A stretch of DNA of 57,540 bases, from NCBI GenBank assembly GCA_021838945.1, contig JAKCCH010000007.1, forward strand, positions 1-57,540. Direction: 5' to 3'. The position numbers were made by a program, and so were the translations under genes. This stretch comes from Actinomycetes bacterium. Its GTDB lineage: Bacteria > Actinomycetota > Acidimicrobiia > Acidimicrobiales > Bog-793. The notes under the pieces were generated by a model. That model made no database searches. It saw only the letters and a list, made by a program, of their open reading frames with translations, and was not told where the DNA came from. Positions 35,156 to 43,990 of this stretch are shown in pieces (position 1 is the first letter of the stretch; each line of letters starts with the position of its first letter).

Positions 35156-37459
35156 CTAAACGGCATGGCGGAAGGCGTGGACCCGATTGCTGGACGTCGC
35201 GATGAGAAGACCGTCTCCGACTGACGGAGTCGGGAAGTCGTCGGCCGCGACACCGAGCGAGAGCCGCTGGACCTCCCTGCCGTTGGCGGGGTCGAGGGCG
35301 TCGAGGAAACCGCCCGAGATCGTCCAGACGTAACCCCCGGCGAGGATCGGGGGTCCACCCGCGCCGGTCGGGGTCCGCCAGAGAAGCCGCATCTTGCCGC
35401 TCGTCGCGTTCGTCCCGACGGCGATCACTCCTGCCTCGCATGGCAGGTACACGGTGCTGCCGGCGAACGCCACGCCCCCGTCGAGGGTCGTGGCGCAGAC
35501 GTTGGCGACGTCGTCGATCTGCCCGCCGATCCCGCCGAGGTGCGACTGCCGGAGCAGGAACGCCGTCTGAGACTTCCCGGCCTGCACCACGAGCCCGTTC
35601 CCGAGAACGGCCGGGGCGGCCGACCCGAGGTCGGCATCGCTCGAGTTGTCGCGCCGCCAGGTCGAGGGCGCGAAGTACTGGAGCAGCTTCATGGACGGTG
35701 ACAGCTCGAGCACCGAGTCGCTGCCGTCGTACGAGCCGCCGCCTGTGCCGACGGACCCGTTCCCTGCGGCCACCCAGATGTCACCGCTCCGCTCCACGAT
35801 CGGTGCCGCGCCGCCCATCCAGATCGCGCCCTGGGACTGGCCGCGCCCGTGGTCCACTTCGAAGAACCTGGCCGTACCACCGGTGACGGGAACCGACTCG
35901 ACCCAGCCGTGGTACGGCTCGCAGTCGCCGTAGTTGCCGCCGAACCCGAAGACGACGCGGCTGTTGTCCATGACGAGGGACGCCCGATTGAGGAGGTAAC
36001 GGGGGTTCGCGCCGGGCGGGTCGGCACGCTGCCGCATCTCGATGCGACCGTTCGTCGTGCTGAGCCCGTAGATCTCGTGATGTGCCGACCCGTTCACGTC
36101 CTCGTCGGCGACGACGAAGATCTCGTGACGGGAAGGGTCGATGACGGGCGTGCTCGTGATGCCGACCCTCGGGGTGATGTTCCCGCACGGCATCCGGGAC
36201 GAGGGGAACGGTCTCGCCAGATGGCGGGACCAGACGACGGTCCCGTGGGCGGCACTCAGCGCGTAGACCGTGTCGTTCTCCGTCGCGACGTACACCTCCT
36301 TGCCGAAGACGAGCGGCTCGCCGTAGAGGTCGCCATCGAGTGTCTTCGACGTCCAGGCCGGGGCGAGGTGGGCGAGGTCGAGAGCCGAGGGCCCGCGGCC
36401 TGACCCGGTGGCATAGCGGTGATAGGTGGTCCAGTCGGTCGTCGTGCTCGAGGCCGTGCTCGGTGGGTCACGGCGCCTCCCGATCACGTCGAGAAGGGTG
36501 TGCCCTGCCCACTGCCGGGCGCCTGCGAGGTAGGGCAGGCCGAAGTTCTGCTCGATGGCAGCCAGCACACCCTCGTGGGTGAGCGGGATGGCGTAGCTCC
36601 CGTGCAGCCCGCGCCCGACGAGGATCGTGAGGATGTGGCCGCCACCCCCTGAGCTCTCGATTGCGCCCGACGGCGTGACGACCGAGGAATCGCCGAAGGA
36701 CCCTTCGTCCCAGGTGACCACGAGGAGACCATGGTCGCGCCACGCCGCGCTGGCGGTCACCAACCGGACGAAGCTGCCGAGCCACCGGGATGCGACGGCA
36801 GAGGAGCAGTCGTGGCCGTCGTTGCAGATGTCCGGCGTCACCCAGACGAAGCGCGGCACCTTCCCCGCCGGTCCCCTCAGCACGCCCGGGAGCTCGGAGT
36901 AGGGCCGCAGGTGTGAGCAGAGCGCACGGCTCGAGCGGATGTCGGCGAAGTACCGGAACGGGTTGTGCTTCGCCGCGTATTCACCGTACGACGTGCCGAG
37001 ATAGCACGGCTGCGACACGCTCTGGAGATAGGCATCCCAGCTCACGTGCTTGGCAGACAGCTGCTCGCCGAGGTTCGGTGCGTTGGTGTAGCAGGTGAGG
37101 CAGTCGGACGTGACGCCGAGGGTGGAGCCCGCAGTGAGGGCCAGGTAGTTGGGGAGCGACGGGTGGCCGGCGGCATACGAATCGGTCACATAGGCGTAAC
37201 GACGGGCAAGCGTCGCGAGCCCCGGCGTGGCAAGAGCACCGGAGTACCCGAGGTTCTCCATCACGACGACCCAGACGTGCGAATAGCGAAGCGGGCGTCG
37301 TGCCACCGAAGCGGGTGCGGCCGCTGTCGAGCTCGTGTACGGCCGAGTCGAGCCGGTACCGCCGGTGCCCGACGACGGGTTTGCCGAACACCCCGCCAGC
37401 AGCACGGCAGCGATCACGGGCACGACCACGCCCACGTGGGGCCAGGACGACCGACGCAT
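35156..37459 (-). CDS. Lipoprotein: phosphoesterase domain fused to a PQQ-like beta-propeller
   Basis: Residues 1-24 form a lipoprotein signal (VVVPVIAAVLLAGC, lipobox LAGC, Cys24), so the protein sits on the outside of the membrane. Residues about 55-330 are a phosphoesterase of the alkaline-phosphatase superfamily used by bacterial acid phosphatases and phospholipases C: WVVVMENLGYS, YAAGHPSLPNYLALTAGS, LLVVTWDEG, and the terminal LTHEGVLAAIEQNFGLPYLAGA. From about residue 350 to the end are repeated WxxxL/TPVID-type blades (YVATENDTVYALSAAHGTVVW, YVWTISGGFLDALDPANGREV) of a PQQ-like propeller. I do not recall this fusion as a standard architecture. The propeller may bind substrate or a partner; no PQQ dehydrogenase residues are evident. 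Confidence 0.85.
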   Translation of the reverse strand: MRRSSWPHVGVVVPVIAAVLLAGCSANPSSGTGGTGSTRPYTSSTAAAPASVARRPLRYSHVWVVVMENLGYSGALATPGLATLARRYAYVTDSYAAGHPSLPNYLALTAGSTLGVTSDCLTCYTNAPNLGEQLSAKHVSWDAYLQSVSQPCYLGTSYGEYAAKHNPFRYFADIRSSRALCSHLRPYSELPGVLRGPAGKVPRFVWVTPDICNDGHDCSSAVASRWLGSFVRLVTASAAWRDHGLLVVTWDEGSFGDSSVVTPSGAIESSGGGGHILTILVGRGLHGSYAIPLTHEGVLAAIEQNFGLPYLAGARQWAGHTLLDVIGRRRDPPSTASSTTTDWTTYHRYATGSGRGPSALDLAHLAPAWTSKTLDGDLYGEPLVFGKEVYVATENDTVYALSAAHGTVVWSRHLARPFPSSRMPCGNITPRVGITSTPVIDPSRHEIFVVADEDVNGSAHHEIYGLSTTNGRIEMRQRADPPGANPRYLLNRASLVMDNSRVVFGFGGNYGDCEPYHGWVESVPVTGGTARFFEVDHGRGQSQGAIWMGGAAPIVERSGDIWVAAGNGSVGTGGGSYDGSDSVLELSPSMKLLQYFAPSTWRRDNSSDADLGSAAPAVLGNGLVVQAGKSQTAFLLRQSHLGGIGGQIDDVANVCATTLDGGVAFAGSTVYLPCEAGVIAVGTNATSGKMRLLWRTPTGAGGPPILAGGYVWTISGGFLDALDPANGREVQRLSLGVAADDFPTPSVGDGLLIATSSNRVHAFRHAV

Positions 37460-37574
37460 CGCCCCATACTGCCGCCGCTCGCCACGGTCGGGCAGAGAGA
37501 CTCACGGAGCTCGTGACTTTCGACCCTGGCTCCGACCAGAGGGTTCCCGCACGATGGGCGAAGGAGGTGCCGCG

Positions 37575-38159
37575 ATGCGAACGGCCCGTCACAAGGCTCC
37601 CGAGCCCGGTCCAGCACCGCCGACCGGCTCCGGCGGCGTGCGGACGAGCACCGGCGCGCCGCGCAGGCACGCTGCCTTCCTGCACGACTTCGTGCACTTG
37701 CAGCGATCCTTCTCGGAGCTGGCGCCGGTCTTCGCCGATCAGTCCCTCGGCTGGCTCGTGCGCCTCGGCCACGGAAACACGATCCGATCCGGCCCCGCCG
37801 GCGCGGACCCGAGCACGACTGCGCCTTCGGATGTCGGGATCGTCCTCAGCGCCAAGTCGGTCGGCGGGTTGCCCACCCCGGCGATCGCCGTCACGGCTTC
37901 TGCTCCCTCCTGGCAGGGAGACCGGATCCTCATCCCCATGACCTGGACGCCGATCATGGTCGACACCGCGTTCCCCCGCCTCGAAGGTGACCTGGCGCTC
38001 TCGGATCTCGGGGAATCCACGAGCCGCCTCTCGCTGTCTGCGCGCTACCGCGCGCCGCTCAGGCCGTACGGCTCGGCGTTCGATCGTTTCGCCATGCATC
38101 AGATCGCCGAATCGACGATGCGACGCTTCCTGCTCGATGTCGAAGAGGCCGTTTGCTAG
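37575..38159 (+). CDS. Unknown protein with a possible START/SRPBCC-like fold
   Basis: The first 40 residues are Pro/Gly/Arg-rich; then [15 protein letters not shown] begins a globular domain. [40 protein letters not shown] has the strand pattern of small lipid-binding START-type proteins, and [17 protein letters not shown] gives a C-terminal helix. The family assignment is tentative. The ATG at 37575 has GGAGG eight bases upstream. It is divergent from the lipoprotein gene, and its stop overlaps that of the convergent response regulator by four bases. 194 residues. Confidence 0.7.
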   Translation: MRTARHKAPEPGPAPPTGSGGVRTSTGAPRRHAAFLHDFVHLQRSFSELAPVFADQSLGWLVRLGHGNTIRSGPAGADPSTTAPSDVGIVLSAKSVGGLPTPAIAVTASAPSWQGDRILIPMTWTPIMVDTAFPRLEGDLALSDLGESTSRLSLSARYRAPLRPYGSAFDRFAMHQIAESTMRRFLLDVEEAVC

Positions 38160-38806
38160 TGGTCGCTGTGGTGCTCTCGCTCGGAGATGCGTGCAGCGAA
38201 GGCGGCAGCCTCGGTACGACGTGACATGCCGAGCTTGGTGAGCAGGTTCGAAACGTAGTTCTTGACCGTCTTCTCCGCGAGGAACAGGCGCTCGGCGATC
38301 TGCCGGTTCGTGAGCCCTTCAGCCAGCAGATCGAGGATGCGCCGCTCCTGGTCGGACAACCGGGACAAGCGCTCGTCCTGCTTCGGACCCGAGCGGAGGC
38401 GCTCGAGCACCCGGTGGGTGAGCGCCGGGTCGATGAGGGACTCGCCACGCCCCACACGCTGGATAGCGGTGACGAGGTCGTTACCTCGGATCTGCTTCAG
38501 CATGTACCCCGACGCCCCACCCATGATGGCGGCGAAGAGCGCCTCGTCGTCGGCGAACGACGTGAGCATGAGGCAGTGAAGGTCGGGCATCCGGCTCCGC
38601 AGCTCGCGGCAGACCTCGACGCCGTCACCGTCGGGAAGCCGCACGTCGAGGACGGCGACGTCCGGACGAAGCGCCGGGACGCGCCGTATCGCCTCGTCGG
38701 CGGTACCGGCCTCGCCGACCACCTCGATCTCGCCGGTCGCTTCGAGCAGCCCGCGGAGGCCTGCACGGACGACCTCGTGGTCGTCCAGCAGGAACACCTT
38801 CAGCAT
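38156..38806 (-). CDS. NarL/DosR-like response regulator (orphan)
   Basis: An N-terminal receiver domain ([14 protein letters not shown]; phospho-acceptor Asp54 in [11 protein letters not shown]; Thr in MLTSF; Lys in YMLKQIRG) is joined to a LuxR-type helix-turn-helix ([45 protein letters not shown]). The closest well-known relative by pattern is DosR/DevR, including a comparable position of the Asp. No histidine kinase gene lies nearby, so the partner is elsewhere. I use the ATG at 38806 (216 residues); a GTG at 38818 is possible. Directly upstream are four 16-bp direct repeats and then the cytochrome b operon, which reads in the same direction. Confidence 0.93.
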   Translation of the reverse strand: MLKVFLLDDHEVVRAGLRGLLEATGEIEVVGEAGTADEAIRRVPALRPDVAVLDVRLPDGDGVEVCRELRSRMPDLHCLMLTSFADDEALFAAIMGGASGYMLKQIRGNDLVTAIQRVGRGESLIDPALTHRVLERLRSGPKQDERLSRLSDQERRILDLLAEGLTNRQIAERLFLAEKTVKNYVSNLLTKLGMSRRTEAAAFAARISEREHHSDH

Positions 38807-38831
38807 GCCTTCATCCACCTCCCGCAGACTA

Positions 38832-38895
38832 ACTGGAGACCGCCTTGACTGGAGACCGCCTTGACCGGAGACCGCCTCAACTGGAGACCGGCGGG
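38832..38895. repeat. 16-bp tandem direct repeat (4 units) upstream of the response regulator gene
   Basis: Units start at 38832, 38848, 38864 and 38880 with consensus ACTGGAGACCGCCTTG. The first two are identical, the third differs at three positions, and the fourth diverges after base 11. They begin 26 bases above the regulator start and run into the last five codons of the cytochrome-complex gene. The period is not a multiple of three, so it is not a protein repeat. It could be a binding array for the regulator itself; it is not a CRISPR because no spacers separate the units. Confidence 0.85.
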
Positions 38896-39833
38896 AGCGA
38901 TCGGTAGTGGCGACGCCAGATGAGGCGATAGATCCGGGTCCAGCGGGGGATCGACCGGAGTCCGGGGATGAACGGCACCAGCGCGAGCAGCACCGTGAGG
39001 CCCATCATGATCGCCCACACCTCGACGTCACCGTTCGACGACGAGTTCATGGGCGGCACCTGGTACCAGAGCGTGTAGAGCCACAGCCAGGCTTGACCGG
39101 GATACTGACCGGTCTCGTTCATCATTCCCCATTGATTGCCGAGCAGGTTGCGGGACTGCGCCACGTTGCCCATGTAGGTGCCGTCGGCGATGAAGAGCAG
39201 TGGCTTGGTGTAGTCGGTCCCGTAGAGCTGCGGCGTCTTCGTGAGCGCCCCGTCGAGAGCTCCGCTGCGAGCCATACCGAGCAGCGCCGTCATCATCGGT
39301 GCGACCGGACCGTACGAGCCGGGAGCCACGTGAAGGGCGCCGTTGAACGTTGCCTTCCCGACCACCTTCTCGTATGCAGACGTCCAGGCGGTCTGCTGCT
39401 TGGCCGGCGCAGACTTGTACTGGCGTATGGCGCTCGTGAGCGCAGGCTGGCGCGGCAGCGTCTCGAGGGGGTCGATGACGAAAGCCCGGGAGGTGTCGAG
39501 TGGGATGTGCACCCCGATGGCCCGTTCGATCGAGATCGGGCCGAGCTGCTGGCCGGTGCCGGGCGTGTGGTTGTACGGCGCACCGTACGTGGCCGACGCG
39601 CTCGTGCCGTCCAGCTCGGTGATCGCGGTCTGCACGAAGTCGACCGGAGCCGCTTTCGACCACGACTGGAGGGTGATCGCAGATTCGTCCGGAGACGAGA
39701 AGACGACGGCGAAGACCAGCGCCAGCACCAACACGACGGCGAAACCCACCGTCACTTCCTTCAACAAGTCGTACCGGATGGCCGGACCGTGCCACTCGGC
39801 GACGTCACGGTCGGGGTTGAAGCGCTTGCTCAC
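38877..39833 (-). CDS. Membrane protein with extracytoplasmic domain, third gene of a cytochrome b operon
   Basis: The N-terminal membrane segment [21 protein letters not shown] is followed by about 190 residues of probable periplasm-side domain. That domain holds [24 protein letters not shown] and [23 protein letters not shown]. Near the C-terminus come two more hydrophobic segments, around [19 protein letters not shown] and [20 protein letters not shown]. Four-helix subunits like this often stand in for the C-terminal part of split cytochrome b. There is no CxxCH heme c motif, no Rieske motif and no FeS ligand pattern. Its GTG overlaps the cytochrome b stop (GTGA), giving 318 residues. Probably a partner subunit of the same quinol-oxidising complex; function inferred from context. 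Confidence 0.8.
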   Translation of the reverse strand: MSKRFNPDRDVAEWHGPAIRYDLLKEVTVGFAVVLVLALVFAVVFSSPDESAITLQSWSKAAPVDFVQTAITELDGTSASATYGAPYNHTPGTGQQLGPISIERAIGVHIPLDTSRAFVIDPLETLPRQPALTSAIRQYKSAPAKQQTAWTSAYEKVVGKATFNGALHVAPGSYGPVAPMMTALLGMARSGALDGALTKTPQLYGTDYTKPLLFIADGTYMGNVAQSRNLLGNQWGMMNETGQYPGQAWLWLYTLWYQVPPMNSSSNGDVEVWAIMMGLTVLLALVPFIPGLRSIPRWTRIYRLIWRRHYRSLPPVSS

Positions 39834-40603
39834 TTCGAGGCCACCTCCTCGGTCGATGTTGCTTCCGCGGCCTCGTCCTTCGTCAGGTCCTCGCGTTCGG
39901 TCGTGTCGGACCAGCCAGTCGCCCCACGCGCGGCCAGCGCGAACGGCGGGACGACACCGCGCCGCCGGACGAGGAGCACGTGAATGCCAACGAACACGGC
40001 GACGACGAGGGGGAGCAGGACCACGTGCCACAGCAGCATCTGGCCGAAATTGAGGACGTTCCAGAAAGCACCGGCTCCGGTCGCATTGATGCCGTCCTTC
40101 GCCTGGGTGCTGATCCACTCCGAGTCGAAGTTCTGCTGCGACAGGTAGCCGGTGAAGGCGGTCGCGATCGAGACGACAAAGGCCAACACGCCGGTGATCC
40201 ACGTGGCGCGACGCCTGCCCCGCCATGCGGCCATGAAGAACTTGCCCCAGAGGTGGAGGACCATGAAGAAGAAGAAGAGCTCGGTCCCCCAGAGGTGGAT
40301 GGAGTTCACGAACAGCCCGGCGTTCGACACGTGCCACCAGTTCGCGCCCTCGATGGCCAGAACCATCCCGGACAGCACGACGACACCGAAGGCGGAGAGG
40401 GTAAGGGCCCCGAACAGGTAGACGGCCGACTGGACGTAGGCAGGCTGGGAGTCCGGGAGCAGCTTCTCAGGCGGCAGGCGGCGCAGACCGGCGGAGCGGA
40501 GGCGCCCGGTCCAGGTGGGGCTCCAGTTCGCGACATCGCTCGATGGCTCCACCTCGGGAGCCGGAGCGCGAACCGCGGTGTCGGCCTTCGTGACGGCGCT
40601 CAC
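39830..40603 (-). CDS. Cytochrome b (N-terminal, four-helix type) subunit
   Basis: A 257-residue b-type cytochrome of the bc1/b6f kind covering only the heme-bearing helices A-D. Helix B has the His pair with 13 residues between (NSIHLWGTELFFFFMVLHLWGK). Helix D has two His with 14 residues between (LLWHVVLLPLVVAVFVGIHVLL), the b6-type spacing. GANWWHVSNAG and the surrounding aromatic residues fit the quinone-site loop. The GTG at 40603 overlaps the stop of the small membrane protein gene. No Rieske or cytochrome c gene is found nearby. A low-complexity acidic tail follows helix D. Confidence 0.9.
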   Translation of the reverse strand: MSAVTKADTAVRAPAPEVEPSSDVANWSPTWTGRLRSAGLRRLPPEKLLPDSQPAYVQSAVYLFGALTLSAFGVVVLSGMVLAIEGANWWHVSNAGLFVNSIHLWGTELFFFFMVLHLWGKFFMAAWRGRRRATWITGVLAFVVSIATAFTGYLSQQNFDSEWISTQAKDGINATGAGAFWNVLNFGQMLLWHVVLLPLVVAVFVGIHVLLVRRRGVVPPFALAARGATGWSDTTEREDLTKDEAAEATSTEEVASK

Positions 40604-40764
40604 TTCTTCCTCCCGTGCGGGATGGGGAGGGCGATGGCGAGGACGAAGACGACGAGCATCACACCGATGACGATGAGGTTCGCGACGGAGATCTGGATCC
40701 AGTGCCAGTGCACGTAGCTCCCCGGGTGGTCGAGGTTCACGAGCGCGGCAAGCATGTGTTGCAC
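40600..40764 (-). CDS. Single-span small membrane subunit, first gene of the cytochrome b operon
   Basis: 54 residues: MLAALVNLDHPGSYVHWHWIQ, a membrane helix (LIVIGVMLVVFVLAIALPI) and a basic end (PHGRKK), so the C-terminus probably faces the cytosol. It is coupled to the cytochrome b gene (GTGA) and is presumably a small subunit of the same complex. I chose the GTG at 40764, which has AAAGGGA upstream; ATG at 40755 would remove three residues. Not recognised as a named family. The longer frame up to 40995 overlaps the divergent luciferase-like gene and lacks support. Confidence 0.72.
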   Translation of the reverse strand: MQHMLAALVNLDHPGSYVHWHWIQISVANLIVIGVMLVVFVLAIALPIPHGRKK

Positions 40765-40972
40765 GGCTGTCCCTTTCCCTTTCTGTGTGTTCTCGCAGAG
40801 GATGCCAGCAGACGGCTCCGGTTGATAGGGCCGAAGGTCCCTCTTCGGAGTGGCCAAGGGCACCGAGCGCGACGGAGGCGGCACCACTAGCGTGTCCGTC
40901 GTGCATGACGCCGAGGGCATGCCGGGCGACGTCCCCGGTGCGCCTGCCTGACCAGGCTTGAGAGGTGTCGTG

Positions 40973-41998
40973 ATGAAGCTCGACCTCATGGTCACAGCGG
41001 GCAGCCTCTCGACGATCCAGGAGCTCGCGCGGGACGCTCAGTCGGCCGGTCTCGACGGGCTCGTCATCACCGAGTCAGGCCGCACCGCGTATCTCTCCTC
41101 TGCGGCGGCGGCGCTGGCGGCGGATCTCGACATCTTGACCGGCATCGCAGTCGCCTTCCCGCGTAGCCCGATGGTGACGGCGTCAATCGCCTGGGAGCTC
41201 GCCGACGCGACGGGTGGCCGGTTCCGGCTCGGGATCGGCACGCAGGTACGGGCGCACATCACGCGTCGTTACGGGGCGGAGTTCGACCCGCCGGGCCCGC
41301 GGCTTCGTGAGTACGTGCTGGCGCTACGAGCGATCTTCAAGGCCTTCCGGCGCGAAGCGCCGCTCGAGTTCGACGGGAGGTGGTGGAAGCTCTCCCTCCT
41401 CCCGGACCAGTGGTCACCAGGACCGATCGAGGCGCCCGATCCGCCGATCGACGTGGCCGCGGTCAACCCGTGGATGCTCGAGATGGCCGGTGCGGTAGCA
41501 GACGGCGTGCACGTCCACCCGCTCAACACGCCGACTTACCTCGATACGACCGTCCTCCCGCACGTGGCAGCCGGAGCACGGGCAGCTGGACGTGACCCCT
41601 CTCAGCTCGAGCTGATCGTCCCCTGCTTCACCGCCGCCGGCGACACCGATGAGGAGCAGGCACGATGGCGGGAGCTGGCCCGCTTCCAGATCGCCTTCTA
41701 CGGCTCAACGCCGAACTACGCCTTCATCTTCGACCAGATCGGCTTCGAGGGCACCACTGCCAAGATCCGCGAGCGACAGAAGTCCGGCGACTTCGCCGGC
41801 ATGGCGACCGTCATCACCGACGACATCCTCGACCACTTCGTCGTCACCGGAACCTATGACGAGATCGGACCCAAGTTGCGCGACCGATACGAGGGGAAGG
41901 CCACCCGGGTCGTCTCCTACCTCGCGGGACTCGCCTGGGCGGAGGACCGGAGCAGCCTCGGGCGCTGGGCACAGGTCGCCCGAGCGATCCGTCACTGA
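40973..41998 (+). CDS. Luciferase-like (LLM) flavin/F420-dependent oxidoreductase
   Basis: The TIM-barrel LLM fold is clear: KLDLMVTAGSLSTIQELARDAQSAGLDGLVITE at the start. TGIAVAFPRSPMVTASIAWELADATGGRFRLGIGTQV is the hallmark stretch that contacts the cofactor, and FDGRWWKLSL, VAAVNPWMLEMAGAVADGVHVHP and a C-terminal dimer helix follow. Actinobacterial members usually use F420 rather than FMN, but the cofactor cannot be read with certainty. 341 residues. The ATG has a weak AGAGG about eight bases upstream. Convergent with the methyltransferase gene, overlapping it by seven bases. Substrate unknown. Confidence 0.88.
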   Translation: MKLDLMVTAGSLSTIQELARDAQSAGLDGLVITESGRTAYLSSAAAALAADLDILTGIAVAFPRSPMVTASIAWELADATGGRFRLGIGTQVRAHITRRYGAEFDPPGPRLREYVLALRAIFKAFRREAPLEFDGRWWKLSLLPDQWSPGPIEAPDPPIDVAAVNPWMLEMAGAVADGVHVHPLNTPTYLDTTVLPHVAAGARAAGRDPSQLELIVPCFTAAGDTDEEQARWRELARFQIAFYGSTPNYAFIFDQIGFEGTTAKIRERQKSGDFAGMATVITDDILDHFVVTGTYDEIGPKLRDRYEGKATRVVSYLAGLAWAEDRSSLGRWAQVARAIRH

Positions 41999-42738
41999 GC
42001 TACGGACCCTGGCTTCTCCCACACCGACACGTGCTTGGTGCTGTCGCTCGTGAACGGCTCACGCCGCCAGCCCGACCAGCGCTCTCTCAGTCGCAGGCCG
42101 GCAATTCGGGCCATGAGGTCGAGCTCAGCGGGCCACACGTAGCGAAACGGGATCGATCTCGCCTCCCACCTCCCGTCCAGCAGCATCCAGTGATGCGACA
42201 CGAGCCCCTGGTCGGCGACGTCGAACTCGTCGAAGCCGAGATGTGTGGAGGTGACAGCGAACGCCTTGACTGTCTCGCCCGGTGGCAGGCGCCGGAGCTC
42301 GGGCACGTTGACCTCGATGACGAAGAAGCCACCGGGAGCGAGGTGCCGAGCGGCGTTGCGGAAGCACTCGACCTGCTCGTCCTGGCTCGTCAAGTTGCCG
42401 ATCGTGTTGAAGACGAGGTAGACGACCTTGAAGACGGCGTCGACACGGGTGGAGGCGAAGTCGCCGATGGCGACAGGGATCGTGTCCCCGCCGGGCTTGG
42501 ACCGAAGCTGAGCGACCATCGACGCCGACAGGTCGATGCCCTGCACGGCGACGCCACGCTCTTGTAGCGGGAGGGCGATACGGCCGGTGCCGACCCCGAG
42601 CTCGAGCGCCGAGCCGTCGCCGGCCAGATCCGCGAGGAACTGCACGGTCGCATCGATGGCGCCCGGCTCGAACTCCTCGGATCCGTCCGGGTCGTCGTAA
42701 TGAGCGGCGACCTCTTCGCCGAAGTAGTCGTCAGGCAT
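41992..42738 (-). CDS. Class I SAM-dependent methyltransferase
   Basis: Motif I is LELGVGTGRIALPL near residue 48, preceded by a helical N-terminus (FGEEVAAHYDD). VQGIDLSASMVAQLRSK supplies the acidic motif II, and HLAPGGFFVIEVNVPEL is the post-III strand. These are the AdoMet-binding elements. The C-terminal strand pair contains RERWSGWRREPFTSDSTKHVSVWEK. 248 residues. No clue to the acceptor. It follows the second luciferase-like gene after six bases, so the two may be co-transcribed. Confidence 0.88.
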   Translation of the reverse strand: MPDDYFGEEVAAHYDDPDGSEEFEPGAIDATVQFLADLAGDGSALELGVGTGRIALPLQERGVAVQGIDLSASMVAQLRSKPGGDTIPVAIGDFASTRVDAVFKVVYLVFNTIGNLTSQDEQVECFRNAARHLAPGGFFVIEVNVPELRRLPPGETVKAFAVTSTHLGFDEFDVADQGLVSHHWMLLDGRWEARSIPFRYVWPAELDLMARIAGLRLRERWSGWRREPFTSDSTKHVSVWEKPGSVAQ

Positions 42739-42744
42739 CGCCGC

Positions 42745-43659
42745 TCACTCTGCCACGGGCCCGGAGTCGAGGAGGCGGAGCACCTCGCCGAGATGCGAGA
42801 CGGACTCGGCGGTGATCGGGAGCACGACGAGGATCACTTCATCGGCCCCGGCGTGCGAGAACGCCTGCAGCGTGCTCGCGATGTCAAGTGGCGTCCCCTC
42901 GACCGGGTCGATGCCTGCCGGCACCCGTCGCTCGGTCGAGGCGGCGTCGAGGCGGACGAGGACGCAGGCACTCCGCGCGATCTCGCCCGGCGGTCGACCG
43001 GCTCGATCCGCCTCCTCCGAGATGTGGTCGTTCAGCCTGGCGAACCCTTCGGGGGTGTTCCCGAAGTCGTCCCACCAGGTGTTCCAGGCGTCGACATGCG
43101 GCAGCGTGGCCGCGAGCATCCGCCGCCCGTTGCTCCCGACCATGAGGCGCGGGCGATGCCGGGGACGAGGAAGCAACACGGCGTCGTCCACGTCGACATA
43201 CCGTCCCGCGAACGTCACCCGCTCCCCGGAGAGCAGGCCGCGGATCACCCGGAAGGCCTCTTCGAAGCGGCCGGCACGATCGTCGAACGGGATGCCGAAC
43301 GCGTCGAACTCCGTGCGGTTCCAACCGGACCCGAGGCCGAGCACAAGCCTCCCTCCACTCACGTCGTCGACGGTCATGGCCATCTTCGCCAACACGGCTG
43401 GTGGCCGGAACGCCGTGCACGTCACGAGCGGACCGAGATCGACGCGATCGGTGCAGGCGGCGAGCGCGGCCAGGAGTGTCCAGGCGTCGAGCGGCCCACG
43501 CTCGGTGCGACCGTCGCCGCGGTAGAGCAGGTGGTCGCCGACCCAGATCGAATCGAAACCCGCGGCTTCCGCAGTCTCGGCGATGCGCCGGAGCTCGGGC
43601 CAGCGGACCTCGCGCTCGACCTCCGGCAGTTGGACCCCTACACGGAGCGGGCGCGGCAC
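42745..43659 (-). CDS. Luciferase-like (LLM) oxidoreductase
   Basis: A 304-residue LLM protein distinct from the one upstream. RVGVQLPEVEREVRW and AAGFDSIWVGDHLLYRGDG begin the barrel. SGGRLVLGLGSGWNRTEFDAFGIPFDDRAGRFEEAFRVIRGLL is typical of the F420-dependent type, and PRLMVGSNGRRMLAATLPHVDAWNTWW follows. Probably F420-dependent by family, unproved. The GTG start has a TACACT box six bases upstream and no ribosome binding site. It leads the methyltransferase gene. Confidence 0.9.
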   Translation of the reverse strand: MPRPLRVGVQLPEVEREVRWPELRRIAETAEAAGFDSIWVGDHLLYRGDGRTERGPLDAWTLLAALAACTDRVDLGPLVTCTAFRPPAVLAKMAMTVDDVSGGRLVLGLGSGWNRTEFDAFGIPFDDRAGRFEEAFRVIRGLLSGERVTFAGRYVDVDDAVLLPRPRHRPRLMVGSNGRRMLAATLPHVDAWNTWWDDFGNTPEGFARLNDHISEEADRAGRPPGEIARSACVLVRLDAASTERRVPAGIDPVEGTPLDIASTLQAFSHAGADEVILVVLPITAESVSHLGEVLRLLDSGPVAE

Positions 43660-43665
43660 TCGGTC

Positions 43666-43671
43666 AGTGTA
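43666..43671 (-). promoter_or_regulatory. -10 box of a probable leaderless transcript (LLM oxidoreductase)
   Basis: TACACT on the minus strand ends six bases before the GTG start; no Shine-Dalgarno is present. Confidence 0.5.
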
Positions 43672-43825
43672 GGAACACTCGCCTCAGGCGATCTGCCTCG
43701 TCCCTTCCTCCGGTGCGTACCCGGTCTCGCGTGCGCCCCCTATCCGCCCGACGGGCGAGCAAACGACCCCCTAGATTCCGGTACGTGGCAATGAGATCTC
43801 TCTGGTCGAATCCGCGTGGTGACGG

Positions 43826-43990
43826 ATGATGCGAGCCGTCGTGCCTCTCCGCCAGCGGCGCTACGACCTGATCTTCATCGCGTTCTTCTGCGTCAACCTC
43901 TTCTTGCACGCAACAGGGCACACAGGCCCGCCGCAGGCCGTGGGCGTGCCTGCGATAGGCGAGCCCGCACCGGTCGTCGCGCCGCGTTGA
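43826..43990 (+). CDS. 54-residue small membrane protein coupled to an SDR
   Basis: MMRAVVPLRQRRYD gives a positive start. LIFIAFFCVNLFFLHATGH is a single membrane segment, and a Pro/Ala/Gly tail ends the chain (VGVPAIGEPAPVVAPR). Its stop TGA overlaps the TTG start of the SDR gene (TTGA), supporting that it is real and that the SDR begins there. No strong ribosome binding site; the first of two ATG codons is used here. Not recognised as a family. Possibly a membrane anchor or partner for the SDR. Confidence 0.68.
   Translation: MMRAVVPLRQRRYDLIFIAFFCVNLFLHATGHTGPPQAVGVPAIGEPAPVVAPR

Noticed and set aside
38832-38895. CRISPR or leader-like array before the response regulator
   Set aside because: 16-bp units are directly adjacent with no spacers and there are no cas genes in the window.
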